A stretch of 64,000 nucleotides of DNA from Crossaster papposus (Eukaryota; Echinodermata; Asteroidea; Velatida; Solasteridae). Shown here one piece after another: positions 31,819-42,754 of the stretch (position 1 is its first letter; each line of letters starts with the position of its first letter). The position numbers and the translations under genes were made by a program. The DNA lies in the NCBI GenBank assembly GCA_037893245.1, contig JBAIAA010000546.1:248001-312000 (forward strand), given 5' to 3'. The notes under the pieces were generated by a model that was not told the origin of the DNA, did no database searches, and saw only the letters and a program-made list of their open reading frames with translations.

Positions 31819-33924
31819 TAGGCTTCTGTCACACCAAACTATAGTTCTCAAAACGTCCTGCCCCGTCCTAAAAAAACGTAAAACGGGCCGTGTTTGGAGT
31901 ATAGACGGTGTAACCTTGGCCAAATAATTTCATAAATACGATGCTACTTCGTTCAGAAACCGTCCTTAATATGTCCATCTCGTCTTTAACCCGTCTGCAG
32001 TCTGTTGGTATCCAGTTCAGATCGGGTAAAATTGCCCGTTCACCTCGTGCGGACAACGTTTCCCAGCAGTCCAAGACCGTCCGTAGTCAGTTTAAACCCG
32101 TTCTGAACTTGTTTTACCTCGTTCCAATACGTCCTAACCACTCTCCTCTACACATGGACGGATCATTGCCCATTCACGCTTGAAGTCAGCGCGAACGAGG
32201 TCAGTGGGTACGGTCACTGATGTTTATAAATAAAACATGTACATAGTAAATCCACTGACCTCTACACCTGGACATTCCATTGGCTCACAAAAGTGACGTC
32301 TTTGGTCCGCCATGTTGCACTTCTCGTTCGCGCCACTGATCTCTACAAACTGGATAGGTCGATCGTACATTGGTGGGAGAGCGAGCCGTGAAGTCACCGG
32401 CGGCCATGTTGGAATATTCAAAACATTGCAGTGATCGCACGTGCGCGCGTACAAACACATGCAGGCCAGACGAAACGTAGATACAAACTATAGCTGCAGC
32501 AAGCAAAATTGAATCCATTGTAGGACTTTTATGTTATTATTTACACGTGTGATTGATATATTTTAAATTGTGATTTTTTAAAAAGTTTATCAAGTTCATA
32601 GTTTAAGCCGTTTAAGCTCAAAACCGCATAACTTATTTTTCCTGTCCACTTGTTCAGCAAGCATTTTTTGGACCCTTCCTGAAATATTTACTAAACATTA
32701 GGTTGATTCCAAATCTAGACACTGCCTTAAAACCCCACGAACAAACCCTATGTGCCAATAACATTTTTTCTAAAACACACTGAAATTTTCTAATTTATTT
32801 TATTATAAAACTGGCACTTTTTAGTGTCTGGATATAAAATTGAACCCACAAATTTAAGAATTTCCTTGATCCAAAAAAAACCTCGTTTTTCCTTTTCCTA
32901 TGGTTTGTGCATAAGGTTATGATGTTGAAAATGTTAAACAAAAAAAACAAAAAAAATTGTCCGACAAATCCCATAGACTTTGCACTGCATTGCATCGTCT
33001 CACACGAATGTCTCATATTTTTTCCCGAAAATAGGGCTTTTTAACATTCAAACTTGGCGTATACATCTCATTCTTGGATGTTATTATGTTTAACTTAATT
33101 TTCCTAATCAAACTGGATCATTTTTGTGACGTCAACTTCGTTTCCTGTGATATTAAATGAGTTTTCTCGGTCGTGTGCTATACAAACGTGTGTACGCCTG
33201 CAATGTTTCTAATATCCCAATATGGCCGCCAATGGCTTCACGTGAAGAGCCGCTCGACCTATCCAGTTTGTAGAGATCAGTGGTTCGCGCCGACTTCAAG
33301 CGTTAGCCCGGCAGAATATGGGCAATGGTCCGTCCAGGTGTAGAGGTCAGTGGTCCTAACCCATTCTAACTATATATTAACTCGACCACTTTGTTCCCAG
33401 ACAGTTCACCTCGTTCTCGCCACGTCCTCATCTCGTCCCTAGTGCGTTCTGAACGTAATTGCAATTGCATCCTGGCCCGACGGCTATAAATACCCAGCGC
33501 GTTTTTGCCAGCCCTCACTCGCGTTTGCCGCTCCAACCTGTGCCGATCAACACTTCGAAGATTTCCGACATTAACAATTACGATCATCATGCCTCCAAAA
33601 AAGAATTGGATACAGAAAGACGGGCCGTGATTCCGAGGATCCCGAAGCCCCGTCCCCAGTAGTATGATCGAAGTACAGCAATTCCGTTTGTAATACGTCC
33701 ATCTCGTTTTAAGTACGTTGTCACTCCGTCTAATTGCAGGACGGGATGGCCGCCCGAAAATATTGAGTAGGCTCGAAGTTTTGGAGCACCCTTCCCGTCT
33801 GAGCCTGTCCATGAAGTTCGTAAAAAGACTGTAAACAGTTGCTACTATGTCGCACACAGTTTGAGCCCGTTCGGCAACATTTTCAAGAACGTAGTGAGAA
33901 CTAGTTTGGTGTGATGGGGGCATA
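31819..33924. mobile_element. Harbinger-like element, non-autonomous, with nested insertion
   Basis: Inverted ends GTCACACCAAACTATAGTTCTC (left) and GAGAACTAGTTTGGTGTGA (right). The interior is rich in CGTCC words and contains a TATA-like GGCTATAAATACC at 33483-33495 with a short frame from 33589 (MPPKKNWIQKDGP, stop). No transposase found. The 185-codon minus frame at 33366-33923 starts inside the right terminus and is judged spurious. Split by the element at 32138-33353. Confidence 0.55.
32138..33353. mobile_element. 1.2-kb DNA element with TCCTAA flanks
   Basis: TCCTAA at 32132-32137 and 33354-33359. Ends CCACTCTCCTCTACACATGG / CCAGGTGTAGAGGTCAGTGG. Internal inverted blocks (from 32252 and from about 33180) share ACTGATCTCTACAAACTGG and GGCGGCCATRTTGG. 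Rearranged at the left end, which carries two terminus-like blocks. No coding sequence. Confidence 0.6.
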
Positions 33925-33947
33925 AAGTTAATATAAAGGTCGCAGTG

Positions 33948-35327
33948 TATGAAGCAGAATCAGTGTCAACAAAATCGGACGTGTTTGTACAACTCGGATG
34001 CTTTCCTAATTCGGATGCATTCCTAATTCGGATGCTTTTCGTAAACTCGGGTCTTTCCTAATTTGGATGATTTCTTAATTTAGCTGCTTTTTTAAAACTC
34101 TGATGTTTTTTTAAAACTTAGATGCTTTTTTAATTCGGATGCTTTTCTAGTTTAGATTCTTTTTGTAAACTCGGATGCTTTTCTAGTTCGGATGCTTTTT
34201 GTAAACTCGGATGCTTTTTTAATTCGGAAGCTTTTCTAGTTTAAATGCTTTTTGTAAACTCGGATGCTTTTTACAAACCGAACATATTGGCAAATCAGAT
34301 GTTATCCAAATCCGGCACTATGGTGGCCCTGAAGGTTCATTACACATCGCAGTATCTGCGATATTGCGCATTTTGCGCAAACTTGAACGATGTCAAACAT
34401 GTTATCGCAAATATCTAAGCATTATTCTGAGATGTCAAACATTGTATTGCAGATGTATGCACAGATTTGTTAGATGTCGAGTATTTTCTGCGAAAACTTA
34501 TGTAATTTCAAGTTCTTGTAATAATAACTAAGCGGATACACAGGCGGTACATGAAAACATACGTGTTATGTAAAGAAAGTCAACGAAAACATGTAATTGC
34601 CCCATTTTGCCACATGCAATAAAGCATGCTGCGACCACGTACAATTTTATTGGTTTTAAAAATTCAATATGACCCTATAAGTTGCGCTAAAAATGATTTA
34701 TATTTTAAAAACTAAAAGCGCTTTTTCGACGTCATTTGTTTTCTTCTAAATTTAATACCTTAGGTATTTGTTATTAAACTGTAACCATTTGAAGGAAATC
34801 CGTTGGTACTGGTTTAACAAACTTACAAATATAATGCGCGAGAATTTGTTTTCTTTTTTAAAACGATATTAACGTTGTGTTACAGTCTGGTGCCTAGCTT
34901 AATCTGTTTGGGATTTAGATTTGAACCTAAAGGGAACTATGTAACGGACCGAAGTTGCTTATCGATTGTGAGATTATTACACAACAAACATGATACCGTA
35001 CATTTTGTATCACCGGCCGATGTTGTGCATTATTGGTTAGCAGCGCGTGCCTGTGATGTGTGCGTGCTGCATGCAATCTAGTCCACGAAGAGAATGAGAT
35101 GCGAACAAAACGGTTGACGAGTTTACAAAAAGCATCCGAACTATAAACAAGCAATCGAATTGAAAAAGCATCCGAGTTTTAAAAAAGTATCCGAATTACG
35201 AAATCATCCGAATTAGGAAAGTATCCGAGTTAACGAAAAGCTTCTGAATTAGGAATGCATCCGAATTGGGAAAGCATCCGAGTTGTAAAAACACGTCCGA
35301 TCTTTTTGACACTGATTCTGCTTCATA
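33948..35327. mobile_element. 1.4-kb element with subterminal TCGGATGC arrays
   Basis: Inverted ends start TATGAAGCAGAATCAGTGTC and continue for about 80 bp through ATCGGACGTG. Next to each end is an array of about 20-bp TCGGATGCTTTT(TGTAAAC) units (33995-34275, and inverted at 35115-35290). The middle holds the block 34860-34955 shared with copy A. No transposase. Confidence 0.75.
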
Positions 35328-35357
35328 GAAGTGTTGCTCCTGGCATTTTTCCTGAAG

Positions 35358-36290
35358 CTGGCTGGCTGCGATGATCATGTCTGCAGCTCTTTGCCCGGAA
35401 CTGAATCCACATTGACTTTCTGAGAGGAGGTCACGCTCGAGATGATCAAGGAGGCGGTTGAGGGAGAACACGAGCTAAAATCTTACCAGCAGTGGATAGA
35501 AGTGAGACACCCCTGTGTGTGTCACATGACTGACAATTGCCTTTCCGCTTGTAGATATGACCAATAGAAGCGTCCTTGAGCTGTTGAGAAACTAGACCTT
35601 CACTCCAATAGACTGAACAAGTTGGGTCAGCTTCTGCATCATGATTGGGCCACCTGCTGTATACAGCTCAGCAGGGATGGTGTCTGGTCCTGGTGCCTTA
35701 CATTCATTGGATTAATTCTTAATCAGGGGAATGCCCAGGGGCATGTTTAGTCTCCACGTGGGGCAAGGTTGAGCACGCTGTCTAAGTGCTCAATCCACCT
35801 CTCTAGGATGAGAGTCTTCTTTGTCAAATACTGGGGGGGGGGGGGGGGTAGGAATCTAGAAGATGGCCTTTAGAGAGTCGAAAAACCAATTTGTCAGTTT
35901 TGTTGCTGAGACAGGTGTCCTGCATCTGACGTAGCCTCTTCTGCACTGTGCTGCAGATTTAGAAAAATACAGCCTTCTTGGAGGCTGACAGTGGGTCGTT
36001 CTGGTGCAGGCAAAGGAGGCGGTGCTTTTGAGACAGCAGTGCCTGTATTTTCACGTAATTTCTGTCGAACCAGTCTTGGTGCTTACAAGTAGCTGGTCCG
36101 AGGTACTCCAGAGCAATATAGTAGACTGCATCTCTGAAAGTTATCCACTGCTCCCAAGTGCCATAGGGGTAACCGGGGAATCTAGCAGCTTGCTGTCCAG
36201 AACTTGTCTGCAATCATGCTGCTTTTCAGTTTGGAGACGTTAAGCCTTTTATCAATTTGTTGCCTGGGGCATGCGCTTAGGCAGAATGTA
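35358..36290 (-). mobile_element. LINE fragment (RTE/CR1-type ORF2), copy B
   Basis: Same fragment as 5172-6010. The minus frame at 35959-36213 reads GTWEQWITFRDAVYYIALEYLG...YVKIQALLSQKHRLLCLHQ, the pre-RT linker. The RT start (NRLLDHLERDLLSESQCGF) is at 35370-35470. A poly-G tract lies at 35831-35848. Broken. Confidence 0.8.
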
Positions 36291-36349
36291 AAGCTTAAAC
36301 TTAGACACTGGGTGGGAGTGGGTGAGGGTGGTCACTACCGGGCATATGC

Positions 36350-36355
36350 TTTATT
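36350..36355 (-). terminator. Poly(A) signal of module gene B
   Basis: AATAAA on the minus strand about 143 bp after the TAG at 36498-36500. The same position in copy A reads AATGAA. Confidence 0.5.
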
Positions 36356-36497
36356 TGTCTGCATAATTATCATATAGTTTGCTTCGCAGTGAAGAGGGGA
36401 TTATACCACATTAACTCCCATTCTATCTGCCACTACCTTTTCATAAAAAAACCAATTGGCACTCTGGCCAGGCACTCTAGTTCGAAAACCGAGAACG

Positions 36498-37923
36498 CTA
36501 CTGGTAAAGATTTGGGCAACACCACACACTGGAAGAAGCCCATGGTCTGGGTGTGTGTGCCACGATACCTTCGTAACACTCGTCTCCAGTATAAACACCA
36601 CACCCGTCACTATACAGCTGTGTTTCGCGGTTGGGCACAGCAAAATAGGGCCAAGTACCGTAGGGCTGACGGTAACCTCGAGTGTAGGCAGCCTTCAACT
36701 CAGGTAGCATGCATGGGTGAGAGAACAGTTGGGAACAGGCCAAGGCTTGTCCGGCGACATCCTGGAGACTATAGGTCTCATTGGTGAAAATGGGGTATTG
36801 GGGGCTGAGCTGTGGTCCGAAGCAGCAGATACCAGGGGAGGGGATGTTCATCGGCAGGCCGTGTTGAGTGACTTCGTTCACGTTCACCACCGCTTGACTG
36901 TCCGGTACAGCGTACCAGATATCGGCGTCTACCGGTAGTATGTCGGCATACCCAGCCGCGTAGGCCTCGTTTACTTCCCACAACTCACAGAGATGCTGAC
37001 CGGCCGTTTGGCAGTCGTCAGAAGCCGATGCTTGTGTATCATAGCTGCGGTCAGTCAGGCCGGGTAGATCTGAGGAAAATAATCAGAAAGGTTTTCCATG
37101 AACAGGATTTTCTAAACCTTTCGTGATTTTATAAGATATTTCCGAAGTGAATGATAAACCGGCACATTTTGCGGTCCGATGCCATGCTTTGGCACTTTCA
37201 ATTTCAGAAATACATATTTAATCTACACTAAAGAACTAGTGCTATGTGTGTACTGAAAATATCATTTTGTTTTTTTCGTTACGCAAAACCGCATAAAGAT
37301 GATTATTGAATGAGAAGACCTTTTGTTTTGCATCTGTATTGAGGGAATTCATTTCCAAAATTTGGACATTTTTCTGATCTGGTGGGCATAACCACTGCCC
37401 TTGCTCTCCCCCAAAAAAATTCACATTGGAAAGTAAACAACAATGTAAATTTGGAAGGGAAATTATCCAGATGAGATTTACCAATCAGCAGTGATGGATC
37501 CAGTAGTTACATGTACAAAAGAGGGATGGCACCCACAATGGAGGTGAAGATGTTGACTTTGAAGTAATTAAATAACCAGTCGATAGCAGAAAAAAATTTA
37601 AAACACACAAGACGTACCCCTCTAAAAAAAGCTTGAAACATTTAGCTTGCTGAAGAAGAAAAAACGTGCAAAGAAATGTGCAATAAACTGTGCGGAATCG
37701 CAAGAATCTGCGCTGAAATTTACAAGGAAATGTTTGATAAAAATGTGCGACAACGCAAACATCTTCGCCGAAATGTGCGATAAAAATGTGCGACATTGCA
37801 AATATCTGCGCAGAAATCTGCAAATTGAAATATATCTTTAGGGCCACGATAATAATGCCTACAACTTAAGGACTTACTTCTGTCTTCTTGAGCAAGTGAC
37901 TGGAGCCTATTGACGACGAGCGG
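36498..37923 (-). CDS. Host gene, unrecognised cysteine-rich single-module protein, 3' exons (copy B)
   Basis: Exon 37923-37878 (46 bp, acceptor TTCTCCTATACAG, donor AGACAGAA|GTAAGT) joins in frame to exon 37069-36498 (acceptor TTTTCCTCAG, stop TAG at 36498-36500). The second exon encodes one 190-residue module with the two-half cysteine pattern of copy A (WYAVPD...GICC, then WPYFAVPN...WCC). Differences from A are mostly conservative, for example LRGYRQPDDTW to TRGYRQPYGTW. That suggests both copies have been kept open. The gypsy insertion begins 245 bp upstream of the 46-bp exon, so the 5' part of this copy may be disrupted. Role unknown. Probably extracellular. Confidence 0.7.
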
Positions 37924-38189
37924 CTGTATAGGAGAACAAAAAAAGGATCATGAATATCTTTACCTATGGCAAGAAATCCTGATTCGAAACAGCAACAGCC
38001 ACGTGTATTGCGTGCTTTAAAAGGGGCACTAAAGTCCTGAAATCCCCGAACAATTTCATGTTTAGGATTGTTAACTTATCATATATTACACTTCTGGTTG
38101 AAAGGAAACCAACCTAATGTATTACCGTTCCTAAAAAAGACGAAGAAAAAAACCCCAACCGGTTGTTTACATCACGACGGAGTACGCAT

Positions 38190-39300
38190 ACCGACTACCG
38201 CCTCCTCAACGAACACACGCTGAAGGATGCGTACCCAATACCCAGGGTGGATGACAGCTTGGATTCACTATCAGGGGCACAGTGGTTTTGCACTCTGGAT
38301 CTGGCTAGTGGATACTGGCAGGTGAAACTAGATGAGGACGCCCAGGCCAAATCAGCTTTTGTCACCAGAGGGGGACTGTACCAGTGGAAGGTCATGCCCT
38401 TCGGCCTTTGTAACGCCCCAGCTACATTTGAGAGACTAACGGAGATAATCCTCTGTGGGTTGCAGTGGGAAACACTACTACTGTACCTCGACGACATCGT
38501 GGTTTTTGCCAAGACGGTGGATGAGGAAGTGGAGAGACTTGAGGAAGTCTTCCGGAGGCTAAGACAGGCCAACCTCAAACTGAAGCCGAAGAAGTGTAGC
38601 CTCTTCAAACAAGCGGTAGCCTACCTGGGACACGTGATATCCAATGAGGGTGTATCCACGGATCCTGAAAAAGTGAGAGTTGTGGAGGAATGGCCGACAC
38701 CTAGGTCAACCAAGGATGTGAGGAGTTTCATCGGGTTAGCCTCTTACTACCGACGCTTCATTCAGGGGTTTGCCAAGATTTCCCAACCATTGCACCGGCT
38801 GATGAAAAAGAACCGGTTCTTCCTGTGGACAGAGGACTGCAAAGCTGCTTTTAGAAGCCTGAAGAAGCTACTGACAACAGCTCCTATACTAACCTACCCC
38901 AACGAGGTAGGAGAGTTTGTGTTAGATACAGACGCCAGCAGCACGGGAATTGGAGCTGTTTTATCCCAGAAGCATGATGGTGTTGAGAAAGTGGTCGCAT
39001 ATGCTAGCCGCTCCATGTCAAAGCCAGAAAGGAACTATTTTGTCACGAGGCGAGAACTACTAGCTGTTGTGACATTTGTCAAATACTTTCGGCACTACCT
39101 GTATGGTCGACACTTTGTGATCAAGACCGATCATGGAGCCCTGAGATGGTTGTTAAATTTCCAGGACCCAGAAGGACAACTAGCTAGATGGATGGAGATC
39201 TTGAGTGAATATGACATCACGATCCAACATCGACCAGGTCGGGTTCACCAGAATGCCGATGCGCTCTCTCGCATGCCATGCAAGCAGTGTGGAAGAGAAA
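38190..39300 (+). pseudogene. gypsy pol part: reverse transcriptase and RNase H
   Basis: RT motifs FGLCNAPATFERL and YLDDIVVFA, connection FIGLASYYRRFI, RNase H LDTDASSTGIGAVLSQ and KTDHGALRWLL. All typical of Ty3/gypsy. The domain starts partway through because the element is 5'-truncated. Confidence 0.9.
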
Positions 39301-39699
39301 TGGGGCAGAGCGAAGAGGACCAGAAGGAGATGGCTGGAACGAATCTTCAAGAAGATTCTCCCATCGCCGCTGATCTTAGGGGGAAGGAAAAGCAAAACTA
39401 AATAGAAGGGGAAGATCTAGGCCAACAAAATGTGCTGGAGGCAGCAGGAAAAGCAGATCGTGGGACGAGGATGATAAGTCTCTCACCGAGATGGACACTG
39501 AAAGAACTAAGGGAGAAGCAGTTAGATGAAACCACGATTGGGCCTATCATGAGAGCTAAGGAGAAAGGGGGAAACAGACCAGAATGGGAAGCTCTCTCCA
39601 CAGAGTCAGCACCAACCAAAACATATTGGGCCCAGTGGCAGCAGCTAAAGATGCAACAGGGAGTGCTGTGTCGAGGCTTTGGAACAGAAGACGGGGGGC

Positions 39700-40630
39700 A
39701 ATGCAAGTTGCAAGTGATTTTGCCGTCATGTATGCGGGAAAGTGTCCTAAATGAACTTCATGATAGCAAGACAACATGTCACCAAGGAGTGCGCAAAACC
39801 CTACACAAGGTCCGACAAAGGTACTACTGGGTAGGGGTGTCGGCCGATGTGCGTTCAAAAGTACGACAATGCATAGTGTGTGCAAGGAGAAAATCGCCAG
39901 GCAAGAAACCCCGGGCTCCCCTTCAGCAATACACAGTAGGCGCACCGATGGAGAGAATTGCCCTGGACGTGATGGGTCCCCTGCCCAGGAGCGACAGAGG
40001 CAATGCGTATATACTGGTCGTAGGAGATCCATTTACAAAATGGATTGAGGCGTACGCACTGCCAGACCAGAAGGCACCAACCATAGCGGAAACTCTAGTG
40101 GAGCAATTTATCTGCAGATATGGCTGTCCAAAGGAAATTCACAGCGACCAAGGCACGAACTTTCAGTCTGCCGTTTTCAGAGAAGTGTGCAGATTGTTAG
40201 GGATCGACCAGACGAGAACTTGCCCATTCAACCCTAAATCTGACGGGTTCATTGAAAGATTTAACCGGAGCTTGATGAATTTGGTTGGACCGTTTGTAAA
40301 GACAGACCAGAAGGATTGGGATGTCCAGTTGGCCTACTCGGTGATGGCGTACCGAAGTACAGCTCAAGAAAGCACCGGAGAATCGCCTTGCGCCATGCTT
40401 ATGGGGCGGGAGATAACACTACCAATTTATGCCCTCACAAAACTACCAAGGGACAGTGAAGATGAGCTGTCCACTGACTATGCTAAGAATCTCCGACTGA
40501 AGATGAGCGAGGCACATCAAAGAGCTCGGAGCAAAATGAAGATGAATCTGCGGAGGCAAAAGCGCAACTATGATCGCCATATTTCGGGTAGCAAAATCCA
40601 AGCAGGAATGTTTGTATGGATGCACAACAC
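39700..40630 (+). pseudogene. gypsy pol part: integrase
   Basis: Zinc-binding HHCC region (CHQGVRKTLHKVRQRYYW...CIVCARRK), catalytic core with LDVMGPLP, HSDQGTNFQS and the following Glu in GFIERFNR, then the usual C-terminal extension. Part of the same fossil element. Confidence 0.9.
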
Positions 40631-40861
40631 TACAAGAAAGAAAGGGTTGTCTCTCCTCAATGGGTGATGAGCGGGCACCACTTGGCTGCACAGCAACCAC
40701 GCGCATGTCGCGCATTGTTGTTTGGTACGCTAGGTCATTTCATGTCTGAGCTTCATGTCATTGACTTCGTTATAACCTGTGGCCGTGTTTTCATTCACCT
40801 GTACGTGGACGTGTTTTTATCCACCTCACCGAAGTTGTGCGGATCTCAGTTGGGGTTCACT

Positions 40862-41644
40862 ATGCCAGGTGGACCCGACGGAAACGATCGTCATCGACAT
40901 GATCGGCCACGGACAGTTGACTCCGAGGAGAACCCCCGTGACCGTGATCGCATTCACCACCACAAGCGAAAGCAACCGCCGGTCATCACTTGGTCAGACA
41001 AGAAGCGAAGACGGGAAGAGCATGGTGATGCTAGTACTACTGCTGGGCCTGCTTCCAGTCAGACCCGACCCCATCATCCTCCTGACAAAAGGTCCAGTGG
41101 CCGTGAGCAGCAACCCTCCCCAGCTACCAAGCATGTGTGTCAGGTCCCAGATTGCGGCAAGGAGTATTCCCTGAAGGCGAACCTTGTCAGACATACCAAA
41201 GAGGCACATCGTCTGGGCAGTGAGTCTTCATCAGGGACTATGTGTAAATCCTGTGGGGAAGGCTTCACTAAGAAGGCTAGCCTTCATCGTCATGTACAGA
41301 GTCGCTGCCCCCTTGGGATGCGCACTGCTCTCCCAGCATCCACGCCAGCTGCTCCCAGTTCCACCCAACCCATTGACCCTCCAATGCCGCCTGAGCCGGA
41401 GCTGGAGCTTCTCCCACCCCCGATCACACCCTCTGCCACCTCAACCACTGCTAGTCATCCTAAGTCCTTGAAGCTGCTCCGACAGCTACACTCTGAGATG
41501 ATGTCATCAGCAGTCAGTTCGTCGACTGAAAGCAATGAACCGGAGGAGATTACAGATCACATCGAGATCACCATAACCACCAAGATTTTTCGCCAAGGAG
41601 TGCTTCGTCGCCAGAAGGAAGCTAAGCAGAAGTTTTATTTTTAA
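40862..41644 (+). CDS. Zinc-finger reading frame inside the gypsy element
   Basis: A 260-codon frame lies between integrase and the 3' LTR. The N-terminal third is basic and Arg/His/Asp-rich with a nuclear-signal-like KKRRREEH. Two zinc fingers follow in the middle: a C2H2 finger (CQVPDCGKEYSLKANLVRH, then H) and a C2HC finger (CKSCGEGFTKKASLHRH, then C). The rest is Pro/Ser-rich with a charged tail. Env-like domains are not seen. Either an accessory gene of this gypsy family or captured host coding sequence. Belongs to a fossil element, and expression is unknown. Confidence 0.6.
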   Translation: MPGGPDGNDRHRHDRPRTVDSEENPRDRDRIHHHKRKQPPVITWSDKKRRREEHGDASTTAGPASSQTRPHHPPDKRSSGREQQPSPATKHVCQVPDCGKEYSLKANLVRHTKEAHRLGSESSSGTMCKSCGEGFTKKASLHRHVQSRCPLGMRTALPASTPAAPSSTQPIDPPMPPEPELELLPPPITPSATSTTASHPKSLKLLRQLHSEMMSSAVSSSTESNEPEEITDHIEITITTKIFRQGVLRRQKEAKQKFYF

Positions 41645-42046
41645 TAGTTCAAAGTTACCGTTAAACTTATAAAGTCCAGTTATAGTAGAAACTAGATGGA
41701 AAAAAGAAGTTTTATATACAAATAGTTATACCTAAAGAAAGCCTGTGATTCACTTAAATTAAGTTTTATAGAAATCTTTGGAATGTTCTAATATAAACCT
41801 ATAACGACATGTTGCTGTATAAAGGAATAATTTTAAGTATGTAAGGTTTGTAAGGTTTAAAGTTATGGTTTATGCTACCGAGATTATCGCTACGTGTAAG
41901 ATTTCAATAATCCGTCGTACCAGCTAAAGAGGTTATAAGGCTTATACCAATGAAGGATGTCACTACATTTATGTATTTAAAAGAAGGTGGATAACATTAA
42001 TTTAAATTTAACAGTTTCAGGGACTGAAAACTCTGAGGGAGGGTCA

Positions 42047-42688
42047 TGTGATGAACCATCAACTATACGTTTATAAACATTGACATGAACTGTATGGTGC
42101 ATGTTCTTAATGCCAATTCACTCATTATAGATTTGCAGAGTCTAATTGGACAACACTGTTCGTGGGCGTGGCTTAAGTCACCACTTAGCAATACAACATT
42201 TTGATTGGTTAGTATATCCTCTGTACTTGGTTAATGATGTTCATTTATTGTAAGTAATTGTATAGGAACCGAGATGGCCTATAAAAGGCAGAGCGAGAGA
42301 GATTAAACCTCACTTCTTCACTTGGGTGGAACCAAAGAAGTCAGAGAAGTCTCCTGTGTCTAATCATTTGCCTAATTGTTGCCGTCTTGAGGTATAGTCT
42401 CCACCGGTCATCCACCGGTCATTCACCCTTATTCCACATGTGGCCCAAATCCACTAGCCAACCACCCCAATCCACCCAATCCACCCAATCCACCCAATCC
42501 ACAGGTTAATCCACCCAAATCACTCCACCCCACACACAACGAGCTGAGTCCGCTGCTTAGTGCTTTCCTCCAGTGGTGCGGAACTTGTCACTTGGTGCTG
42601 TGGCCTACAACCGCAGGTGCTCTAACTCCATTGCGACTTGATCAGACAGACAGTGAACCTACGACTTGGCGACGCGCGTTACAGTACA
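42047..42688 (+). repeat. 3' LTR of the gypsy element
   Basis: Begins TGTGATGAACC right after a purine tract and ends CAGTACA (TG...CA). A TATA box TATAAAAGG is at 42280-42288. After it lies a (CCAATCCAC)n-like stretch at 42468-42530. No second LTR in the window. End positions are judged by eye. Confidence 0.75.
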
Positions 42689-42754
42689 CTGTCCATGAAC
42701 GATACACGTTGTGTGTATGTGTCCATAAATTAGGGTCCTACTATTCACCGACAA

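Larger units (their letters stand above)
38169..42688 (+). mobile_element. Ty3/gypsy LTR retrotransposon, 5'-truncated fossil with 3' LTR
   Basis: Parts seen in order: reverse transcriptase from mid-domain, RNase H, integrase, a zinc-finger reading frame, a polypurine tract (GAGGGAGGG near 42035) and a 3' LTR. The 5' LTR, gag, protease and first part of RT are missing. What remains is long and open with about one or two breaks in pol. Its absence from copy A (near 9695) means it inserted after the segmental duplication, so it is fairly young. Element overall is broken. Confidence 0.9.
30305..42745. repeat. Segmental duplication, copy B
   Basis: Partner of 1-9770. Insertions specific to B are the larger Harbinger-like element and its nested element (31819-33924), the TCGGATGC-repeat element (33948-35327) and the gypsy element (38169-42688). 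It lacks the 9-bp-TSD element and the ATTAA-flanked insertion of copy A. Homology ends near CCATAAATTA at 42738. Confidence 0.85.

Noticed and set aside
33366-33923. 185-codon minus-strand frame
   Set aside because: Its ATG lies inside the terminal repeat of a Harbinger-like element and it crosses promoter-like and repeat sequence. No domain seen.
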